Below are positions 6,335 to 11,274 of a stretch of DNA of 11,274 nt, in pieces. Source of the stretch: CALBPI01 sp039187375 (GTDB taxonomy: Bacteria > Pseudomonadota > Gammaproteobacteria > Steroidobacterales > Woeseiaceae); NCBI GenBank assembly GCA_039187375.1, contig JBCCZN010000086.1, positions 1 to 11,274 on the forward strand. The letters run 5' to 3'. A model generated the notes under the pieces. It did no database searches. It had not been told where the DNA came from and worked only from the letters and a program-made list of their open reading frames with translations. The translations under genes and the position numbers were made by a program. Position 1 is the stretch's first letter, and each line of letters opens with the position of its first letter.

Positions 6335-8626
6335 CTAATCGGTTTGGGCGCGCGAGCGGTTGAGCCATTGGTCGACTCCGATCACCAACGCCGGCAACAT
6401 GATCAAATCAAAGATGACGGCGCTGGAGACCACAATCGCGATCATCACGCCGGAGGTCACGTTCAGGTTGAAGTCGGAGGTGGCTAATACCAGGAACCCG
6501 GCGGTCAGCGTGACTGACGTCACCACCAGTGCGCGTGACACGGTGCGGATCGCGTAGTGCATCGCCTCAACCGGCGCCAGCGCCAGCTCGCGTCGACCCT
6601 GCAGATATTTGGTCAGCAGGTAGACGGTGTCGTCGACAACGATACCAATCGTCATGCTGAAGACGACGGCGGCGGCGAGGTTAATGTGACCGACGAAAAT
6701 TCCCCAGATGCCGAATGCGATCGCTGCGGGCAGCAGGTTCGGGATTAGGCTTAGCAGGCCGAAGGCCAGTGAGCGCAGCGTGACGATCAGCGTGATCGTG
6801 ATCAGTCCCAACGCCAATAGCGAGCCGGTTAGCATCGCGTTGATATTGCGTTGACCGATATTGGCCCAGGACACATCGGGCCCGGCCCCTGGTGTGACCA
6901 GATGCGGCAGGTTCGTTTCCAGCCAGCGCTGCGCGCGGGCCTCCAGATCGACGATGCCGCGGGTGCGCTCTCCGCCAATTCGCACATCAACCCGCATCCG
7001 CGATCGGTCGAACGACAGTTGATTGTTCAGATCCAGGCCGAATGGCAGCGACATCTCATACAGCAACAAATACTGAGCCGCCTGGTCGCGCCGCTCTGGC
7101 AGCACGCGCATATTGGGGTCGTCATTGTGCAGATCTTCGTTCAGCCGCTTAAGTGTTTCGGTGAAACCGGCGACGTAAATGACCTCGGGCTGGGCTCGCG
7201 CCCAATCCATGAAGCGCTCGACGTCACCAAGAAACGCAGGCTCGGTGATGCCGTCGGCACGCCGCGCGTCGAATGAAAAGCTCATGACGAACGGACCGGT
7301 CAGATTCTCGGTGGCGAAATCGGCCGCCTGTCGAATCGGCAGGTCGGTGGAGAAATACTCGATGAAGTCATCCTCCAACGTGTTTCGAGGTGCGAAGCTG
7401 ATCAAGGCAATGGCGATGATGGCGGCGACGCCGGCCAGAGTCTTGCGTCGCGCTAGCAGGTGGTCGGCCAGCCAGCGCGCCATTGTTTCGCGCTGGTGCG
7501 CCTTGCGAGAAAACGGCAATTTCAACAGTGCCAGCGGTAAACAGGTCAGCGTAAAGATCAACGCCATGACGACCCCGATGGCGACCAGGTTGCCCAGATC
7601 CCGAAACGGCGGAACTTCGCTGTAGTTGAGTCCCAGAAAGCCAATGCCAGTCGTCAGCGTGGTCAACAGGATCGGCTGCAGGTTGGTCGTCAGTGCGCCA
7701 AGGGCGGCATCATAACGAGATTCACCGTCGCGAAATCGTGCCAAAAAGACGCTGAGCATGTGCACCGCGTCGGCCACGGCCAGCGTCATGACGATGCTCG
7801 GTACGGCCACGGTGGCTGCGTTGAGCTTGAAGCCGAGATAACCACCAAGGCCCAGGGTGCCAATGATGCTGGTGAACACGACCGCCAGAACGGCAATGGT
7901 CGCGGACACCGAGCGCAGTGCAGCGGTGAGCAGGATGACAATGATCAATGCGACGATCGGAATGAACTTGAAGAAGTCATTGATCGACAGCTCATCAAAG
8001 GTCTGATCGCCGATCGCAGAGCCCATCAAGTAGATGTCGATATCCGGATAGTCAGCGCGATATTGCTCTGCCAGGTCGCGTGCGTGAAACGCGATTTCCG
8101 GCACAGCGATTTCATCGTCATCCGGCATATTCAGCATCACGCTGACCGCCGCGACGTCACCGTCTGGTGACACCCAGCGATAGACCAATTCCGGATCGGC
8201 CAGCGCAACCATGCGGATACGTGCGAGATCGGCCGGTGTCAGTATGCCGTCGGTAGGGATGAGGTCATTGACGATCAGCTCATCATCGCGGGCGACGGTA
8301 TGTTGGTAGTTCGACAGTGAATCGACCCGACGCGCATAGGGAATCTCCCAGCCTTCGTCGGTCATTCGATGCAGCAATTCAACGGATCGCTCGGAAAAGA
8401 CATCACCCTGATTGGGCGCAATCACGAACATGACATTGTCGGTCTTACCGTAGTCGCGTTGCAGTGCCAATTCGGCGATGTAGTTGGGATTGTCGTCAGC
8501 AAAAAAAACCGATTCATCGGTTTGCAGCGACAGTTGTGTCAGGCCAATTCCAAGTAAAAAAGTGAGACAAAAAGCAAACGCCGCGATTGAATACGCGCGC
8601 TCGAGCAATGTGCGGCAAAACGTCAT
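6335..8626 (-). CDS. RND superfamily (MMPL/SSD-type) exporter
   Basis: A 763-residue inner-membrane RND superfamily transporter of the MMPL/sterol-sensing-domain type, with the duplicated architecture of the family. TM1 is at about 11-30, followed by a periplasmic loop (about 35-218), then TM2-6 (about 221-370). TM7 is at about 396-413, followed by a second loop and a final bundle of five helices in the last 145 residues. Charged residues in the middle of the bundles, in LAVADAVHM (D286) and IGIVVDDTVY, are the likely proton relay. The substrate is unknown; relatives move lipids, hopanoids or other hydrophobic compounds, and no membrane-fusion or outer-membrane partner is present here. The start ATG (8626-8624) has no Shine-Dalgarno and lies 11 bases from the divergent receiver gene. 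The only Met near the N-terminus is this one. Confidence 0.92.
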   Translation of the reverse strand: MTFCRTLLERAYSIAAFAFCLTFLLGIGLTQLSLQTDESVFFADDNPNYIAELALQRDYGKTDNVMFVIAPNQGDVFSERSVELLHRMTDEGWEIPYARRVDSLSNYQHTVARDDELIVNDLIPTDGILTPADLARIRMVALADPELVYRWVSPDGDVAAVSVMLNMPDDDEIAVPEIAFHARDLAEQYRADYPDIDIYLMGSAIGDQTFDELSINDFFKFIPIVALIIVILLTAALRSVSATIAVLAVVFTSIIGTLGLGGYLGFKLNAATVAVPSIVMTLAVADAVHMLSVFLARFRDGESRYDAALGALTTNLQPILLTTLTTGIGFLGLNYSEVPPFRDLGNLVAIGVVMALIFTLTCLPLALLKLPFSRKAHQRETMARWLADHLLARRKTLAGVAAIIAIALISFAPRNTLEDDFIEYFSTDLPIRQAADFATENLTGPFVMSFSFDARRADGITEPAFLGDVERFMDWARAQPEVIYVAGFTETLKRLNEDLHNDDPNMRVLPERRDQAAQYLLLYEMSLPFGLDLNNQLSFDRSRMRVDVRIGGERTRGIVDLEARAQRWLETNLPHLVTPGAGPDVSWANIGQRNINAMLTGSLLALGLITITLIVTLRSLAFGLLSLIPNLLPAAIAFGIWGIFVGHINLAAAVVFSMTIGIVVDDTVYLLTKYLQGRRELALAPVEAMHYAIRTVSRALVVTSVTLTAGFLVLATSDFNLNVTSGVMIAIVVSSAVIFDLIMLPALVIGVDQWLNRSRAQTD

Positions 8627-8640
8627 ATAGTCGAACTATG
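8626..8640. promoter_or_regulatory. Palindromic divergent start region with -10-like elements in both directions
   Basis: ATAGT-CGA-ACTAT (8627-8639) is a 13-bp inverted repeat filling the 11-bp gap between the divergent start codons and running into the receiver's ATG. On the plus strand TATAGT (8626-8631) matches five of six bases of a sigma70 -10, and seven bases further is the A of the receiver ATG. On the minus strand CATAGT (8640-8635) is four of six, with TTGATT (8664-8659) 18 bases upstream as a -35, placing initiation about two bases before the RND ATG. Neither gene has a Shine-Dalgarno, so leaderless messages are plausible. The plus-strand -35 is poor. Confidence 0.4.
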
Positions 8641-9063
8641 ACTGCAGAGACCGCTGCGAATCAATTGGCTGCAAGTGAAATTGTCTTTGTTGATGATACG
8701 CCGCAAATGTTGCAGCTGGCGCGCGCGATGTTACAGCAGATGGGATATCGGGTTGCCAGCTTCGCCTGCCCGCTGGTGGCACTGGATTACCTCACTGAAT
8801 CCGACAGCGCCAAGCGTGGAATCGCGCTGTTGATCACCGATCAATCAATGCCAAAGATGACCGGCCTGGAGCTAATCAGCGCTGTGCGCAAGATTCGCTC
8901 TGATCTGTACACCGTGCTTGCGACCAGTGTGCCTGACACGCGTCAGCTGCGTGCCTATCTGGATCGTGGTGCCGATGCCGTTTTGCCCAAGCCATTTACC
9001 ATGGATGATTTACGCAGCTTGGCCAGCGAATTTGCGGGCGCGCCGCCCAATCAACCGGCGTAA
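8638..9063 (+). CDS. Stand-alone CheY-like response regulator receiver
   Basis: A 141-residue single receiver domain with no output domain. It has the acidic pair D19-D20 (FVDDTP), the phospho-acceptor D68 (LLITDQSMP), the switch Thr/Ser at T96 in LATS, and the conserved lysine K118 (LPKPF), so it should be phosphorylatable. The C-terminus is a short Pro/Ala tail after the last helix. The start is ATG at 8638; open-frame starts further upstream (TTG 8587, ATG 8608) would lie inside the divergent RND gene and have no ribosome site. No histidine kinase is in the window, so its donor and target are unknown. It is divergent from the RND gene, and the DUF4345-like gene follows 34 bases later on the same strand. 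Confidence 0.9.
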   Translation: MTAETAANQLAASEIVFVDDTPQMLQLARAMLQQMGYRVASFACPLVALDYLTESDSAKRGIALLITDQSMPKMTGLELISAVRKIRSDLYTVLATSVPDTRQLRAYLDRGADAVLPKPFTMDDLRSLASEFAGAPPNQPA

Positions 9064-9084
9064 TACACCGACTTAGTTTTTGAT

Positions 9085-9090
9085 GGGGAG
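9085..9090 (+). promoter_or_regulatory. Ribosome binding site that fixes the DUF4345-like start
   Basis: GGGGAG lies seven bases before ATG 9098 and rules out the in-frame starts at 9080 and 9083. Confidence 0.6.
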
Positions 9091-9097
9091 AGCGCAG

Positions 9098-9481
9098 ATG
9101 TTTGCCAAGGTCGTATTGTGGATAGTGGGTTTGATTACGCTGGCATTCGGTGCCTGGACACTGGCGTTGCCGTTCGGTATTGCAGGGCTGGTTGGTTACG
9201 ACCTGATGACCCCCGGGGCTATCACCGAAATTCGGGCGTTTTACGGTGGCGTTGAGCTGGGCCTTGCGCTGTTCTGGATTTCCGGTGCGTTCAAACCGTC
9301 ATTGTTGCGCCCGGCGTTGGTGTCGATGGTGATGATCTGGGGTGCGGTCGCTGCGTCGCGCACGTTGGGCATCGTGCTGGATGGCAGCCTATCGCAAACG
9401 ATGATCGTTGTTCTGATCACGGAGATTGCCTCTGCCGTATTGGCGCTGATTGCGCTGACGCGACTCAAACCCACTGACTGA
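9098..9481 (+). CDS. Small four-helix membrane protein, DUF4345-like
   Basis: A 127-residue integral membrane protein with four hydrophobic segments, at about residues 5-28, 47-63, 72-93 and 100-121. The TEIRAFYGGVELGLALFW stretch (43-60) is the family hallmark as I recall it for DUF4345, a family without known function. The start is ATG at 9098, because GGGGAG (9085-9090) sits seven bases before it; the in-frame TTG 9080 and ATG 9083 precede or overlap that site. It follows the receiver gene by 34 bases with no terminator, so co-transcription is likely. Its last 17 bases overlap the 3' end of the convergent MATE gene. Confidence 0.82.
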   Translation: MFAKVVLWIVGLITLAFGAWTLALPFGIAGLVGYDLMTPGAITEIRAFYGGVELGLALFWISGAFKPSLLRPALVSMVMIWGAVAASRTLGIVLDGSLSQTMIVVLITEIASAVLALIALTRLKPTD

Positions 9482-10763
9482 GCGGTGGCATCTGCAGGCG
9501 GCGACGATAAATCCAGGCCATGCCAATACCGCGCGCAGCCATAAATAAGGTGAACGCAAGCCAGAGTCCGTGGTTGCCCCAGTCATAACTCAACCACCAG
9601 GCCGGGAGGAATACGCCGACGGCACTGGCGAGCATGACATCGCGCATCTCGCGCGCCCAGGTCGTGCCCACGAACACGCCATCGAACAGAAAACTCCAGA
9701 CGCTCACCAGCGGTGAGATCACCAGCCAAGGCAGATAATCCTGTGATGTTGCGAGCACTGCGGGCAGATCGGTCAACAATCCGACGAATGCAGGGCCCGC
9801 CAGCCAGAACGTCGCCGTAAAAACGGCAGCGCACGCCAGCGACCAGGCGAGGCTGACCCGCACTGCTCGCTTCAGTCGGCTGGCGTGTTGTTCGCCCCAG
9901 GCTTTGCCAACCAGTGTCTCGGCTGCTTGCGCCAGTCCGTCCAGTCCGTACGACAACACGCCTTGCAGGTTCATCAGAATCGCATTGGCGGCGATCACGA
10001 CCTCACCGAATCGAACGCTCTGGGCGGTGATGAATGACAGTGTGCCGACCAATACCCAGGTGCGCACCAAAATGTGCCGATTGACGCTGAAGAATTGTTG
10101 GTAGCGCACGCGATCAAAAAGACACTGCAAGTGAAAATTGGCGGGATAGCGACGCAGACTCTTTGCTGCAAGCCAGGCGCCGGTTCCAATCCCCAGCGCT
10201 TCGGCGCAAACCGATGCGATCGCCACGCCGTCGGCGGTCATGCCCACCAGATTGACCAGCACCAGATCCAGCACGATGTTGGTTGTATTGGCCACCAGCA
10301 CCATCAGCAGTGGCGCGCGGGCATTTTGCAGGCCGATAAACCAGCCCATGAGTGCATAGCTGGCCAGCGTGAGTGGGGCACCCCAAATGCGGATGGCGAA
10401 GTAGGTGTGCGCCGCATCAGTGACATCAGGGCTGCCACCCAGGACCTGCCAGGCAAGCGTTCCGATTGGCCATTGCAGTGCGATCAACACGGCCGCAATC
10501 CCAATCGCGACCGTCAGCGCCTGACCCAGCACTTCGCGAATGGCGCTGTTGTCTTGTCGTCCCAACGCCTGCGCGGTCAGACCGGTGGTTCCCATTCGAA
10601 GGAAATTCATACCGGCGAATAGCAGGCTGAAGATCGCACCGGCTAGTGCTACGCCGGCCAAAAAACTAGCCTGATCGAGATGGCCTAGTACGGCCGCATC
10701 GACCATGCCAAGCAGCGGCACACTCAGATTGGAGAGAATCAGCGGTGCGGCAATACGCCACAC
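9465..10763 (-). CDS. MATE family efflux transporter, DinF-type
   Basis: A 432-residue multidrug and toxic compound extrusion protein of the DinF branch, an inner-membrane Na+- or H+-coupled exporter with twelve helices in two six-helix halves. The N-terminal WRIAAPLILSNLSVPLLG plus VDAAVLGHL (with D22) is the family signature, and the second half begins near residue 230 with its own repeat. The substrate cannot be predicted. GTG 10763 is the only ATG/GTG/TTG available in this open frame, and it has no Shine-Dalgarno. The family usually has 10-20 residues before this point, and the frame stays open upstream into the end of gcdH, so a non-standard start upstream is possible. It lies 35 bases after gcdH on the same strand. 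Confidence 0.9.
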   Translation of the reverse strand: MWRIAAPLILSNLSVPLLGMVDAAVLGHLDQASFLAGVALAGAIFSLLFAGMNFLRMGTTGLTAQALGRQDNSAIREVLGQALTVAIGIAAVLIALQWPIGTLAWQVLGGSPDVTDAAHTYFAIRIWGAPLTLASYALMGWFIGLQNARAPLLMVLVANTTNIVLDLVLVNLVGMTADGVAIASVCAEALGIGTGAWLAAKSLRRYPANFHLQCLFDRVRYQQFFSVNRHILVRTWVLVGTLSFITAQSVRFGEVVIAANAILMNLQGVLSYGLDGLAQAAETLVGKAWGEQHASRLKRAVRVSLAWSLACAAVFTATFWLAGPAFVGLLTDLPAVLATSQDYLPWLVISPLVSVWSFLFDGVFVGTTWAREMRDVMLASAVGVFLPAWWLSYDWGNHGLWLAFTLFMAARGIGMAWIYRRRLQMPPLSQWV

Positions 10764-10798
10764 CGCAGCGGAATTAACCGACTCGGATGCGGACGTGC

Positions 10799-11274
10799 TC
10801 AGAAGGCATTGACGCCGGTCAGCGCTTTGCCGACGACGAGCTGGTGTACCGTTTCGGTGCCCTCATAAGTGATCACACTTTCTAGATTCAGTGCATGCCG
10901 AATCGGCACATACTCGGCACTGATGCCACTGCCGCCCAGAATGTCCCGTGCATCACGCGCGATATCGATCGCAATGCGAGCGTTGTTCCATTTGGCGATG
11001 GACACCTGCTCAGGGCGCATGTGACCCGCCTCATTCAGACGTCCCAGTCGAAGTGACAGCAACTGGGCCATTGTGATCTGGCGTGCCATCTCGGCCATGC
11101 GCAATTGAATGCTTTGGGTGTGATTGAGCGGGCGGCCGAACAGCTCGCGATCCTGGGTGTAATTTAATACCTCGTTCAGGCACGCCTGCGCGGCACCGAT
11201 GCAACCCCAGGTGATGCCAAAGCGCGCCTTGGTCAGGCAGCCCAGCGGTCCGCGCAGACCGCGTACACCGGGCA
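10799..11274 (-). CDS. gcdH: Glutaryl-CoA dehydrogenase, C-terminal part (5' end outside window)
   Basis: The last 158 residues of an acyl-CoA dehydrogenase of the glutaryl-CoA dehydrogenase type, an FAD enzyme that oxidises and decarboxylates glutaryl-CoA to crotonyl-CoA in lysine/tryptophan breakdown. The frame is open to the window end. It shows, from N to C, GLRGPLGCLTKARFGITWG, DRELFGRPL, DILGGSGISAEYVPIRH, the YEGTE segment carrying the catalytic-base glutamate, and an end in ALTGVNAF. The last closely mirrors the ITGIQAF ending of known GcdH proteins and separates it from other acyl-CoA dehydrogenases. The N-terminal and central domains are outside the window. The MATE gene follows 35 bases later on the same strand; whether they share a transcript is unclear. 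Confidence 0.93.
   Translation of the reverse strand, partial: PGVRGLRGPLGCLTKARFGITWGCIGAAQACLNEVLNYTQDRELFGRPLNHTQSIQLRMAEMARQITMAQLLSLRLGRLNEAGHMRPEQVSIAKWNNARIAIDIARDARDILGGSGISAEYVPIRHALNLESVITYEGTETVHQLVVGKALTGVNAF

Noticed and set aside
7760..8170. Open frame of 136 residues on the plus strand, rich in His, Asp and Gln
   Set aside because: It is antisense to the RND exporter, and its unusual composition is the reverse complement of hydrophobic-helix codons.
8587..8637. Upstream starts (TTG 8587, ATG 8608) for the receiver gene
   Set aside because: They lie inside the divergent RND gene, have no ribosome site and add residues that are not part of a receiver domain.
10074..10622. Open frame of 182 residues on the plus strand
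   Set aside because: It is the antisense shadow of the MATE gene, with a His/Gln-rich composition and no ribosome site.
1..11274. CRISPR arrays, tRNA genes, insertion sequences, defence islands
   Set aside because: No regularly spaced repeats, cloverleaf sequence, transposase motif or terminal inverted repeats were seen on either strand; the genes are ordinary metabolic and transport genes.

Overview
The window looks like ordinary chromosome from a GC-rich, probably marine, gammaproteobacterium. The reasons are an E. coli-type glutamate-cysteine ligase, a Gram-negative nickel superoxide dismutase pair (sodN-sodX), glutaryl-CoA dehydrogenase, a DinF-type MATE exporter and an RND/MMPL exporter, all densely packed. 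The taxon is an inference from gene content; base composition was judged by eye. I see no tRNA, rRNA, insertion sequence, phage gene, CRISPR array or plasmid function. Fourteen protein genes fill almost all of the sequence, and no gene-free stretch exceeds about 75 bases.

Layout. (1) 1-482 is the 3' end of gshA, convergent with a two-gene minus-strand operon (2140-479): a sulfotransferase-fold protein followed by a class IV aminotransferase. The same two domains, in the same order, are fused in a plant protein family as I remember it. (2) 2216-3444 (+) is a translationally coupled pair of unrecognised, single-anchor, probably periplasmic proteins that share a short spaced motif. (3) 6285-3461 (-) is a close run of four genes: sodN (Ni-SOD with a 14-residue propeptide), sodX (its processing protease), an SDR dehydrogenase and a ferredoxin/rubredoxin-type reductase. 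(4) 8626-6335 (-) encodes an RND/MMPL exporter, divergent from a stand-alone CheY-like receiver (8638-9063, +) with only 11 bp between start codons. Those 11 bp lie in a 13-bp palindrome that also reads as -10 elements in both directions. A small four-helix membrane protein (DUF4345-like) follows the receiver. (5) 11274-9465 (-) is the end of gcdH followed by a MATE exporter.

How the genes work together. Glutathione synthesis (gshA) and superoxide removal (sodN/sodX) are both redox defence but are not adjacent. SodN needs SodX to expose its Ni-binding N-terminal histidine. The SDR and the flavin reductase downstream may be co-transcribed with them, but nothing shows a shared role. The items most worth following up are the sulfotransferase-aminotransferase pair, the unknown tandem periplasmic pair and the nearly leaderless divergent promoter. 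I did not find a clearly new multi-gene system.
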